Below are positions 44,295-52,286 of a stretch of DNA of 54,188 bases, piece by piece. The stretch comes from Alloalcanivorax balearicus MACL04 (GTDB taxonomy: Bacteria > Pseudomonadota > Gammaproteobacteria > Pseudomonadales > Alcanivoracaceae). The notes beneath the pieces are model-generated. The model was not told the origin of the DNA and did not search any database. It saw nothing but the letters and a program-made list of their open reading frames with translations. Location: positions 1 through 54,188 of the forward strand of contig NZ_ARXS01000032.1 of assembly GCF_025532145.1 (NCBI RefSeq), given 5' to 3'. Position numbers and translations under genes: made by a program. Within the stretch, counting starts at the first letter, position 1; each line of letters starts with the position of its first letter.

Positions 44295-45638
44295 TTACAT
44301 CAGGGAAGGGAGCCAGAGGGTGATATCTGGCCAGAGAATGAGGATTGCCAACACTACGATGTCCATCAGAATGAACCAGGCAACCCCTTTGAAAATCTGG
44401 CCCATGCCGATCAGGTCGCCGGTCACCGCTTTAATGATGAACACGTTCAGCCCCACCGGAGGCGTGATCAGGCCGATCTCCAGATACTTGATCATGATGA
44501 TGCCGAACCAGATCAGGTCGTAGCCGAGTCCCTTTATCACCGGGATCACCACTGGCAGCGTGAGCAACATGATTTCGATGGCGCCCATGAAGGTGCCGAG
44601 CACAATGTAAAGAACCGACAGCACGGCGAGGATGACGATCGGCGGTACGTTTTCGAAGCTGGATGCCCAGCTGGTTAACTCGCCAGCGAAACCGGTGAGG
44701 GCGCTGAACGTGGTAACCATATAGGCGCCCAGTACGGCCGCGAACAGCATGGAAGTGGTTTTCAGCGTCTCTTCGCCGGCGATGACGACGCCCTTGAACT
44801 TGATGCGACCACTAAACAAGCAAAGAAGCAGGGCCACCATGGCGCCGATGCCGCCGGCTTCGGAGGGGGTGAACATGCCGGTGTAGAGACCGGTTACCAC
44901 AAGGGCGATCAGCGCCAGCATACCCCAGATGCCTCTCAGGGAGCCGATCTTGTCGCGCATGGGTACGGCGGGAACCGGTGGAGCCAGTTGCGGGTTGATC
45001 TTGACGCGGATCATGACGATCAGAACATAGGCTCCCAGAGAAAGCATTCCGGGCAACACACCAGCAACAAACAGCTTAGCTACCGATTGCTCGGTGAATA
45101 CCGCATATAGAATCATCAGGATGCTCGGGGGAATCAGCGAGCCCAGAGTGCCGGATGCGGCAACGATGCCAGAGGCGAGTCCCTTGTCGTATTTCCAGTG
45201 GAGCATCTCGGGAATCGCCATGCGCCCCATCGCCGCGGCGGTCGCCAGACTTGATCCGCTGATCGCGGAAAAGAGTGTGCAGCCCACCGCGGATGCCACC
45301 GCCAGCCCGCCGGGAACCCGCGCGAACCACATTCTGGCGGCGGCATAGATGTCCCTTGTAAAGCCGCCTTCCGTGGCGAGATAGCCCATCAGTAGGAACA
45401 TGGGGATGGTGGTGTAGGTGTATTCGGCCACGGATGAGTAGGCCAAGTCGCCGAGGAAATGGTTTGCCGCGCTCAGTGCTCGCCCGAAGGCATCCAGATC
45501 GCCGCCGCCTCGGGCGGTCAGCACCAGCACCAGGCCGCCGAACCCGGCACAGATCAGAGACACCGCGATGGGGATGCGCAACAGTAACAAAATGATCATG
45601 GCGGCCATCACAGCCGCGCCAACAATCGCTGGATCCAT
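44295..45638 (-). CDS. dctM: TRAP transporter large permease DctM (island copy)
   Basis: The 447-residue inner-membrane protein has about 12 hydrophobic segments and the DctM stretches SGSSLATAAAMGRMAIPEM, in parts SSLATAAAMG and RMAIPEM, and SLIPPSILMILYAV near residue 150, plus LITPPVGLNVFI near the end. It works with DctQ and the DctP encoded across the divergent region, an arrangement in which the three TRAP parts are split over two strands. It follows dctQ by 15 bases and precedes the lyase by 10 bases. Confidence 0.92.
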   Translation of the reverse strand: MDPAIVGAAVMAAMIILLLLRIPIAVSLICAGFGGLVLVLTARGGGDLDAFGRALSAANHFLGDLAYSSVAEYTYTTIPMFLLMGYLATEGGFTRDIYAAARMWFARVPGGLAVASAVGCTLFSAISGSSLATAAAMGRMAIPEMLHWKYDKGLASGIVAASGTLGSLIPPSILMILYAVFTEQSVAKLFVAGVLPGMLSLGAYVLIVMIRVKINPQLAPPVPAVPMRDKIGSLRGIWGMLALIALVVTGLYTGMFTPSEAGGIGAMVALLLCLFSGRIKFKGVVIAGEETLKTTSMLFAAVLGAYMVTTFSALTGFAGELTSWASSFENVPPIVILAVLSVLYIVLGTFMGAIEIMLLTLPVVIPVIKGLGYDLIWFGIIMIKYLEIGLITPPVGLNVFIIKAVTGDLIGMGQIFKGVAWFILMDIVVLAILILWPDITLWLPSLM

Positions 45639-45653
45639 GATTTAAAACACCGT

Positions 45654-46214
45654 TTAGTTGTTGTGTGATACGGATGAGTCGAGCGCCTGGCGCAGTTCGT
45701 TTTGCGCCTGACTGGGGCGGGCTCGGGTGAATATGATTTGCAGAAGAATGCGCAATGACCACCAGGCAAGGCCGATAGGAATCAGAGCTTTTGCTGGCCA
45801 CTCAGGAATGTAGAGCACCGAACCGTAAGCTACTTCGCCAATCGAATAGGATTCGATTGCCTGCCTAAGCGAGAGGTAGGCCATCCAGGAAAAAATCATC
45901 AGAGCCAGCACCAGTCCCAGACTGATCAGCGTGGTTTGCACTCTCTTGCTGAACTGGTCGCTGAGGACGGTTACCTCGAGATGGCCGCCGATGGACTGCA
46001 CGTAACTCAGCGGCAAAAATACCACCGCGACCATCAGCATTTCCTGAAAGAGCAGGTCGTCGGGTACGGAGACATGTAAGAAGGTGCGGCCCAGAACGGA
46101 CACAAAGGTGATCACGACCATGGCGGCAAGCAATAGCTGTGCGATCACCATGACCACGAAATCAACACGGTTCATGCCGGTGATAAGCCGGTCTATAGGG
46201 TGCTTGTTTTTCAT
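45654..46214 (-). CDS. dctQ: TRAP transporter small permease DctQ (island copy)
   Basis: The 186-residue protein has four hydrophobic helices (about 20-42, 55-75, 92-115 and 145-165), the DctQ layout, with SVLGRTFLHV and LLFQEMLMVAVVF as family-like segments. It is the first gene of the leftward operon dctQ-dctM-lyase-gntR and its transcript starts in a 370-base divergent region with operator copies. It links the solute receptor to the large permease in the inner membrane. Confidence 0.9.
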   Translation of the reverse strand: MKNKHPIDRLITGMNRVDFVVMVIAQLLLAAMVVITFVSVLGRTFLHVSVPDDLLFQEMLMVAVVFLPLSYVQSIGGHLEVTVLSDQFSKRVQTTLISLGLVLALMIFSWMAYLSLRQAIESYSIGEVAYGSVLYIPEWPAKALIPIGLAWWSLRILLQIIFTRARPSQAQNELRQALDSSVSHNN

Positions 46215-46313
46215 ATCGGGACCCTGGGGCGAAGAGGTGTTGTAGGTAAGCGCCGGGCCTTGATGCTTGGCCTGCGGAGCGATGCACGGCTTTCAGATTC
46301 CTCTGATGCACAT

Positions 46314-46354
46314 CATGTACGTACAAGAATACATCTTGCTTATTCAGCGGGCAA
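46314..46354 (-). promoter_or_regulatory. operator copy B over the dctQM promoter
   Basis: The 23-nt motif (46314-46336) reads CATGTACGTACAAG then AATACATCT. On the minus strand a -10-like TATTCT (46326-46331) lies in the motif and a -35-like TTGCCC (46349-46354) is 17 bases upstream. A protein bound here would block the leftward dctQM-lyase-gntR promoter. It is 100 bases from the dctQ start. Confidence 0.55.
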
Positions 46355-46396
46355 TACGTCTTTCGCGCGCGAATCAAGAAAAACGCAAATTTATAT

Positions 46397-46439
46397 TTGA
46401 CCTCAATTTCATTGTTCTTGTATGGTACAAGATACATCT
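46397..46439 (+). promoter_or_regulatory. operator copy C over the dctP promoter
   Basis: A -35-like TTGACC (46397-46402) and a -10-like TATGGT (46421-46426), 18 bases apart, point rightward to dctP. The third copy of the motif, CTTGTATGGTACAAG then ATACATCT (46417-46439), covers the -10. The dctP start is 145 bases on. The remainder of the 370-base gap (46215-46584) has no evident gene. Confidence 0.55.
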
Positions 46440-46584
46440 GGTCATATCCCATCCAAGGGTGTGACCGGGCGCTGGCCCGAATCTGCTGAAGTCGGCCCGG
46501 GTTGATTGTTTCAGGCCTCGGGCTATCCGCCACGTCATACCTACAAAAACTGACGGGCCGTTATGGCCCGAATGAGGACTCAAC

Positions 46585-47676
46585 ATGTCTACAGAACCCT
46601 TTAGGTCACCCTCTCTTTCAGCTCCTTTGTGCCTGGTTGCTCTCAGTATCGCTCTGTTGATCTCTCCAGGGGCGAAGGCGCGCACGCTGTCTCTGGCGAT
46701 CCCCAATGCGCCGGTTGGTACCAGCGAGCATAAGGCATTGCTTTGGTGGATGGATTCCATCGATCAATGCACCAAGGGGGAAACCAGGATCAAAGGCTAC
46801 TACTTGCAGAGTCTGGTGAAGCTCAAGGACGCTCTCAGCGGCGTCAGTGCCGGAATCGCCGACATCGCGATCATCGCGCCGGGTTATGATCAGGCCAAGT
46901 TGCCATTATGGTATCTGGCCAAGAGTGATGTTGGCTCCGGTAACCCGTACGTTACTGCGGTGGCCTTTAACCATATGCGCGATCGTTTTTCCGCAATCCG
47001 AGATGAAGAGAAGAGAAATAATATCAAGTATATATCACACTACTCGGTAGGCCCGGTAGTTATTCTCAGTGTCGATAAACCATATATGCAGCCGTCAGAT
47101 CTGGATGGCGCCAAGGCGTATTTTGCTTCTACCTGGAGCCGTGCCGCTAAGTTACAGGGCTGGAAAGTCGCCACGGTAAGTCTCTCCTTTTCCGACCTTT
47201 ATTCGTCCATGGAGCGTGGCACCATCGATGCCTTTACTTCTTATCTGCCGCTTATCGAAGCGTACAAACACAACGAAGTCGCCAATTACGCGGTCAATCC
47301 GGGTATCGGTCAGCAGATGAACCTGATCGCCATGAATCGGGGGGTATGGAAAAGCTTGCCGGTGAAGTCTCGGGAATGCTTCGACTCCCTGCAGCCTAAA
47401 CTGCTCTTGCGGCTCGCTCGTGCAGAGCTGGACGACAGCGCGAATGCCCAGAAGCGTCTTAGCGGCGCTGAAAAGTACTCGATGCAGTTTCTGGAACCGG
47501 ACGACAAGCAAAAGGCGGCGTGGAATGAGGGTTTTGAAAAGGCCAACGATGAGAAGGTCGAGCGCTTGTCCAAATACAACCAGCATGTCGCTGAAATCAA
47601 CAAGGCCTACCTCAAAGAGGTGGGCGCAGTGACGGAAGCGGTTCGCCAGGAAGGGTATCCATGGGAGAAAAAGTGA
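46585..47676 (+). CDS. dctP: TRAP transporter substrate-binding protein DctP (island copy)
   Basis: A 363-residue exported receptor; the signal peptide is residues about 1-32 (hydrophobic LCLVALSIALLIS, cleavage near AKA). The DctP fold is recognisable, for example in FSDLYSSMERGTIDAFTSY (near 200). The segment where most DctP proteins have a ligand-binding arginine (usual G-x-K-I-R-V) here reads DLDGAKAYFAST, without it. So the ligand may be bound in another way. GAGGA stands before the ATG. It begins the rightward operon with lyase copy 2, leuC-like and leuD-like genes, while its permeases are on the other strand. Confidence 0.88.
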   Translation: MSTEPFRSPSLSAPLCLVALSIALLISPGAKARTLSLAIPNAPVGTSEHKALLWWMDSIDQCTKGETRIKGYYLQSLVKLKDALSGVSAGIADIAIIAPGYDQAKLPLWYLAKSDVGSGNPYVTAVAFNHMRDRFSAIRDEEKRNNIKYISHYSVGPVVILSVDKPYMQPSDLDGAKAYFASTWSRAAKLQGWKVATVSLSFSDLYSSMERGTIDAFTSYLPLIEAYKHNEVANYAVNPGIGQQMNLIAMNRGVWKSLPVKSRECFDSLQPKLLLRLARAELDDSANAQKRLSGAEKYSMQFLEPDDKQKAAWNEGFEKANDEKVERLSKYNQHVAEINKAYLKEVGAVTEAVRQEGYPWEKK

Positions 47677-47780
47677 CCGCAGTGTGACGACCCTTGAAAC
47701 GATATCACTCATTACGAGGTTAAAGAAATGGGGCTTCAAATTTTCCACTGCCGCCGACCTTACTACCTTGGAGTTTATCT

Positions 47781-48650
47781 ATGAAAGCTGCCGCGCGGCT
47801 CCGTCAATTGATGAAGGAGCAGGATCTGGTCCTGGCCCCTGGTGGGTACGACGGTATTACCGCCCGTCTGATTGAACAAGCAGGATTTTCGTGCCTGTAC
47901 ATGACCGGCGCTGGTACGTCGGCGGCTCTCGGGTTCCCGGATCTGGGTCTGTTAACCATGACGGAGATGGTGGACAACGCCGGCACCATGGCGCGCTCGG
48001 TGTCCATTCCCCTGATCGCGGACGCTGACACCGGCTATGGTAATGAGTTGAACGTCACCCGTACCGTGCGCGAATTCGAGGCCCGCAATGTGGCGGCCAT
48101 CCACATCGAGGATCAGGTCTTCACCAAGCGATGCGGTCACCTGGACGATAAGGAAGTCATCACATCGAACGAGTACGTGGCCAAAATCCGCGCGGCGGTG
48201 GCGGCGCGCCGGGATCCGGATTTTATGATTATCGCTCGCACCGACGCGCGTGCGGTGCACGGGCTGGATGAAGCCATCGACCGTGCTAATGCGGCGTTGG
48301 AGGCGGGGGCCGACATGGCGTTCGTGGAGGCGCCGCAAAGCCTGAGCGAGATGGCGGAAGTGCCACGCCGGGTGCGAGGCCCATGCCTGCTTAATATGGT
48401 GCCCGGTGGCAGGACGCCGATCATTAGCGCCGCCCAGGCGCAGGAGATGGGCTATCGATTGATGATCATGCCGGGCGCCTTGCTAAACCGGATGCTGCTG
48501 GCCGGCGACCTGGCTTTGCAGCGTATCAAGGAACTGGGTGGCCCCGAGAAGCCGGCGGACAACGAGGATGTGCGGGATTTCTTCCGACGCTTCGGCTCCG
48601 ATGAATGGAGCGAATTGCGGCAGCGATTCCAGAGTCCGCCGAAGGAATAG
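47781..48650 (+). CDS. 2-methylisocitrate-lyase-like enzyme (ICL/PEP mutase family), copy 2
   Basis: 289 residues, closely similar to copy 1 at 43406-44284: the same positions hold KRCGH (116-120) and IADADTGYGNELN (79-91), and LDDK follows both. Classical PEP mutases lack the KRCGH cysteine, so a C-C lyase is expected (2-methylisocitrate or 2,3-dimethylmalate type). TTGGAG precedes the ATG by eight bases. It is 104 bases after dctP and two bases before the leuC-like gene. Two paralogues in one cluster may act on different stereoisomers or homologues. Confidence 0.88.
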   Translation: MKAAARLRQLMKEQDLVLAPGGYDGITARLIEQAGFSCLYMTGAGTSAALGFPDLGLLTMTEMVDNAGTMARSVSIPLIADADTGYGNELNVTRTVREFEARNVAAIHIEDQVFTKRCGHLDDKEVITSNEYVAKIRAAVAARRDPDFMIIARTDARAVHGLDEAIDRANAALEAGADMAFVEAPQSLSEMAEVPRRVRGPCLLNMVPGGRTPIISAAQAQEMGYRLMIMPGALLNRMLLAGDLALQRIKELGGPEKPADNEDVRDFFRRFGSDEWSELRQRFQSPPKE

Positions 48651-48652
48651 TC

Positions 48653-50050
48653 ATGAGCCGTACCTTGTTTGACAAAATTTGGGATGCCCATGTTATCGAT
48701 GACCTGGGTGAAGGCTGGGCCTTGTTGCACATCGACCGGCATTTGCTGCACGACCTTTCTGGCCCACCGGCGTTGCAGAACCTGGCGGATCGTGGCCTGC
48801 CGGTTCATAACCCGGAACTGTGCTTCGCCACGCCGGATCATATTGTGTCCAGTCAGCCAGGCCGTACCGGCGATACCTACGAGAAGGGCCGCAGGTTGTG
48901 GGCTGGCCTGCATGATGGTGCGCTGGCCAATCGTATCCACCTGTTCGACCTGGGGCAGCCGGGGCAGGGCATCGTGCATGTCATGGGCCCGGAAATGGGT
49001 GTGGTGTTGCCCGGGTTGTCGGTGGTGTGTGGTGACAGTCACACCGGAACCAACGGCGGCGTCGGTGCATTGGCGTTTGGTATCGGCTCGTCGGAAGCGG
49101 TACACGTGCTGGCCACGCAGACATTGCGACAACGTAAGCCCAAGCGCATGCGGATTACCTTCAAGGGCAACCCGGGGCCGGCGATCACCGCCAAGGATAT
49201 GATTCTGCATACGCTGGCCCGGCTGGGCGCCAGCGCCGGGGTCGGCCACGCCATCGAGTTCGCCGGGCCGGTGGTCCGTGGCCTCGACGTAGAGGCACGG
49301 CTGACATTGTGCAATCTGGCCACCGAACTTGGCGCGAAGATGAGTATGGTGGCGCCGGATGAGACGACCTTTGATTATCTGCGTGGGCGGCCTTTTGCTC
49401 CGGCCGGCTCGGCATTTGACCGGGCGGTGGCCGACTGGCGCGCGCTGGTCGGTGATGAGGACGCGGTGTTTGATCGGGAGGAGGTGCTTGATCTGACCGG
49501 CATCGCGCCAACGGTGACCTGGGGCACCAGCCCTGATCAGGCGATCAGCATCGAGGAGCGGATTCCGGACCCGGCCTTGGAGCCGGACATGGGGCGTCGT
49601 GAAGAGTACCGCGCGGCGCTGGAATACATGGGGCTGCGTGCCGGCGACGCGATCCTTGGCACACCGGTGGATTGGGTCTTTATTGGCTCTTGTGCGAACT
49701 CCCGGCTTTCCGATCTGAGAGCCGCCGCGAACATCGCCACGGGGAGGCAGGTCGCCGCCGGCGTCACCGCCTGGGTGGTGCCGGGCTCCGAGCAAGTCAA
49801 GCGGGCAGCGGAAGAAGAAGGGTTGGACCGTGTCTTCATGGAGGCGGGCTTCGCCTGGCGTGAACCAGGCTGCAGCATGTGCGTGGCAGCCAACGGCGAG
49901 CAAGTTCCGCCCGGGGCGCGAGCGGTGTCCACCTCCAACCGCAACTTCGTCGGTCGGCAGGGCCCTGGCGCGCGTACCCATCTCGCCAGTCCCGCGATGG
50001 CGGTCGCCGCCGCCATCGCCGGCGAGCTTACCGATGTCAGGAGGCTGTGA
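48653..50050 (+). CDS. LeuC-like large subunit of an aconitase-family hydratase
   Basis: The 465-residue protein matches 3-isopropylmalate dehydratase large subunits in length and motifs. The 4Fe-4S cluster cysteines are in FIGSCANSR (Cys near 345) and GCSMC (near 406 and 409), and CGDSHTGTNGG is at about 124. The STSNRNFVGRQGPGARTHL segment near 425 follows. The start at 48653 has AAGGAA upstream. It makes a complex with the LeuD-like protein encoded one base further on. A leucine-pathway role is unlikely here, because no leuA or leuB is near and the neighbours are catabolic; a dimethylmaleate-, methylaconitate- or citraconate-hydratase role is more likely. Confidence 0.88.
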   Translation: MSRTLFDKIWDAHVIDDLGEGWALLHIDRHLLHDLSGPPALQNLADRGLPVHNPELCFATPDHIVSSQPGRTGDTYEKGRRLWAGLHDGALANRIHLFDLGQPGQGIVHVMGPEMGVVLPGLSVVCGDSHTGTNGGVGALAFGIGSSEAVHVLATQTLRQRKPKRMRITFKGNPGPAITAKDMILHTLARLGASAGVGHAIEFAGPVVRGLDVEARLTLCNLATELGAKMSMVAPDETTFDYLRGRPFAPAGSAFDRAVADWRALVGDEDAVFDREEVLDLTGIAPTVTWGTSPDQAISIEERIPDPALEPDMGRREEYRAALEYMGLRAGDAILGTPVDWVFIGSCANSRLSDLRAAANIATGRQVAAGVTAWVVPGSEQVKRAAEEEGLDRVFMEAGFAWREPGCSMCVAANGEQVPPGARAVSTSNRNFVGRQGPGARTHLASPAMAVAAAIAGELTDVRRL

Positions 50051-50051
50051 A

Positions 50052-50672
50052 ATGGAACCCTTTGCAACCCTGCGCGGGCGGGCGGCGCCGTTGATGCGAG
50101 CGAATCTGGATACCGATGTCATCATCCGTATCGAGCGGCTTACTCAGCTTGGCAGGGACGAGCTTGGTAAATACGCTTTCGAGGCAATCCGCTATCTGGA
50201 AAGCGGTCGTCCGAACCCGGCCTTTACCCCGGGTCACCCGCGATTTGCCGGTGCGCCGATCTTGATCGCCGCCGATAACTTCGGATGCGGTTCTTCCCGA
50301 GAGGGCGCGGTCTGGGCGCTTCAAGGCATGGGCTTTCGCTGCCTGATTACTCCCGGCTACGGTGACATTTTTCGTAACAACTGCTTTCAGAACGGAGTAC
50401 TGCCGATCACCTTGCCCGCGGATCAGGTGAATGAACTGGCGGTGCTTGCCGAACAGGGCCGCGAGTTTCATGTCGATCTTAACCAATGCCGTATCCGGGT
50501 GGGCGACCACCAATGGCTCTTCGAAATAGATGCCCTGCGCCGTCAGATGCTGCTCGAAGGGCTGGATGAAATCGCCCTCACGCTGCGCGGTGACGAAGCC
50601 GCGCTCGCCTGGCAAGACATGGATCGTAAGCGCCGCCCCTGGGCATGGCCCGACAAGGTCGCCACTCGCTGA
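50052..50672 (+). CDS. LeuD-like small subunit of an aconitase-family hydratase
   Basis: 206 residues, a LeuD swivel domain: RANLDTDVII (near 18-27), DNFGCGSSRE (near 75) and DIFRNNCFQNGVLPI (near 106). After DTDVII the sequence is RIERLTQLG, whereas biosynthetic LeuD proteins read PKQFL with an R-T-G-F segment; this loop helps set substrate choice. That supports a substrate other than isopropylmalate. The gene begins one base after the leuC-like stop and is the last clear gene of the dctP operon before a 513-base gap and the porin gene. Confidence 0.88.
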   Translation: MEPFATLRGRAAPLMRANLDTDVIIRIERLTQLGRDELGKYAFEAIRYLESGRPNPAFTPGHPRFAGAPILIAADNFGCGSSREGAVWALQGMGFRCLITPGYGDIFRNNCFQNGVLPITLPADQVNELAVLAEQGREFHVDLNQCRIRVGDHQWLFEIDALRRQMLLEGLDEIALTLRGDEAALAWQDMDRKRRPWAWPDKVATR

Positions 50673-51185
50673 CGTCTCACGGAATCAACGATACAAACCA
50701 AAAAACATCAAAACAATAAACTGGAGAAACGACTATGAGACCAATAATCGGCCCTGACTGATCCAGGGCATCTCATCCCCTATGTCCGCCGGCCAGTGGC
50801 CGGACATCCAAGCTGAATCCTTCCACCGGCCGCTTCAACGGGCCAAGGGGGGGTATTCGCCGAAAAAAGCTTGAGGAGGCCCCATGAAAACCTGCGCAAA
50901 GGAAAGGCAAAGACCCCTTCACCGTCTTGTCCGCCGGATCGATATTCCCGACTTCTATCGTGGAATGGTCAATCAGCGTTCAAGCGGGTGACCTGGGCAC
51001 CGGTCCGCAACGCGCCTTTACCAAGGAACTTGGGCTCTACGGTGCGGCGCTCTTTTCACCCCATGAAGCGAGTTTTTCGTCGTTGTTGGCAAAGAACCAG
51101 AACGTGACTCAAGGACGACGGGTTCGGACATCAAAGAAAAGCTGCTTCTTGAAGAAATCTAACGACAAAAATCGGGAGCTAAATG
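50673..51185. other. intergenic region with tiny frames before the porin gene
   Basis: No clear gene. An 8-codon frame (50735-50761) has a CTGGAG site before it. A 7-bp hairpin ATGTCCG/CGGACAT lies at 50782-50807. A 35-codon frame at 50884-50991 is preceded by AGGAGG, four bases from its ATG, and an 89-codon frame (50927-51193) runs across it in another phase. None resembles a family that I know. The region may be a long leader or a remnant of a lost gene. The porin ribosome site GGGAG is at 51174-51178. Confidence 0.4.
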
Positions 51186-52286
51186 ATGAATAAGAAGAAT
51201 TTCATGACACTGGGATTGGCGCTGGGTCTGGCCGCTTCACCGGCTCTTCATGCGATGACGGTGATCGAAAACGATAAGAACAAGCTGGATATATACGGAA
51301 AGCTGCGTCTGTCGCTGGACTATGGGCGTTCGGATCTGGGTGATACCCCGGACGATCCGTCCGCCGGTTTGGTTGACGCCGGCCACAGCCTGTCCACTAA
51401 TACCACTTTGATCGGATTGCGCGGTAAGCATCAACTGGACGGAACCTATTCGCTGGTCTGGCAGTTGGAGCAGAACTTCGATCCGGATTCGCCTCGCGAT
51501 CGCGGCCTTGGCAACCGGGATACCTTCGCCGGTTTCCAGACTCCGGCGGGCTTGTTCCGCTTCGGTATCATGGACACCCCCTACAAGCGCAATGGCATCA
51601 TGCTCAGCCGCTTCACCACCACGGTGGCGGATCCCCAGGCGCTTCTCGGTCGCGGCAGCGGTGGCGCTCAGCGGCTTTCGTTGCGAGCGAAAAATGCCAT
51701 ACGTTGGGATCAGGACTTCCTGGATCGGCGGCTCAAGGTGGCGCTGGAGTACGGCTCCGGACAGCAGGACACCGAAGGTGTCGCCGACGATAATGGAAGC
51801 GATATGTGGAGTGTCGGCCTGACCTGGGTGGGCGGCGACTTGGTCGCCGGCGTTGCCTACGTGGATTGGTCCAAACTCTATAATGACGGTGATGTCAGCG
51901 GCTTCAACGCCGGGGCCAATTACCGCATAGGTCCGGCGCGCCTTGGTGTGGTCTACGACCATTTGGAGGCGGATACCGTGGACTTTCTGAATCGCGATGC
52001 CTACGGGGCCTTCGTCACCTGGGACCTGGGGCCCCTTTATACGATTGGTGCGCAGTGGATCCATGCTGACGAATCCGACGCCGGAGATGATGAGGCGGAT
52101 CAGTACAGTCTGGTCGGCACCTGGCATGCTAATCAAGCGTTGGATTTGTATCTGGCGGCGACCACCACCATCAATAGGGGCAGCGGTCAGTACCCAACCG
52201 CCGACTACGCTCATGGCGACCACATCAACACTGTACCGGGAGGCGACCCTGAAGTGCTTTCTGTGGGCATGAGCTACAAATTCTGA
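51186..52286 (+). CDS. outer-membrane porin (Gram-negative porin family)
   Basis: About 366 residues. The signal peptide ends after ALHA (near 22), and the mature protein opens with a KLDIYGKLRLSLDY strand, typical of the Porin_4/OmpC-like family. Alternating beta-strands with acidic loops follow, ending in a C-terminal phenylalanine (SVGMSYKF), the BAM recognition signature. I chose the second of two tandem ATGs because it is seven bases from GGGAG. It lies at the end of the island, same direction as the dctP operon, and probably lets the transported acid through the outer membrane. Confidence 0.92.
   Translation: MNKKNFMTLGLALGLAASPALHAMTVIENDKNKLDIYGKLRLSLDYGRSDLGDTPDDPSAGLVDAGHSLSTNTTLIGLRGKHQLDGTYSLVWQLEQNFDPDSPRDRGLGNRDTFAGFQTPAGLFRFGIMDTPYKRNGIMLSRFTTTVADPQALLGRGSGGAQRLSLRAKNAIRWDQDFLDRRLKVALEYGSGQQDTEGVADDNGSDMWSVGLTWVGGDLVAGVAYVDWSKLYNDGDVSGFNAGANYRIGPARLGVVYDHLEADTVDFLNRDAYGAFVTWDLGPLYTIGAQWIHADESDAGDDEADQYSLVGTWHANQALDLYLAATTTINRGSGQYPTADYAHGDHINTVPGGDPEVLSVGMSYKF

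Noticed and set aside
48653-50672. Annotation of the LeuCD-like pair as leucine biosynthesis leuCD
   Set aside because: No leuA or leuB nearby, catabolic neighbours, and a changed loop in the small subunit; the biosynthetic label is not supported.
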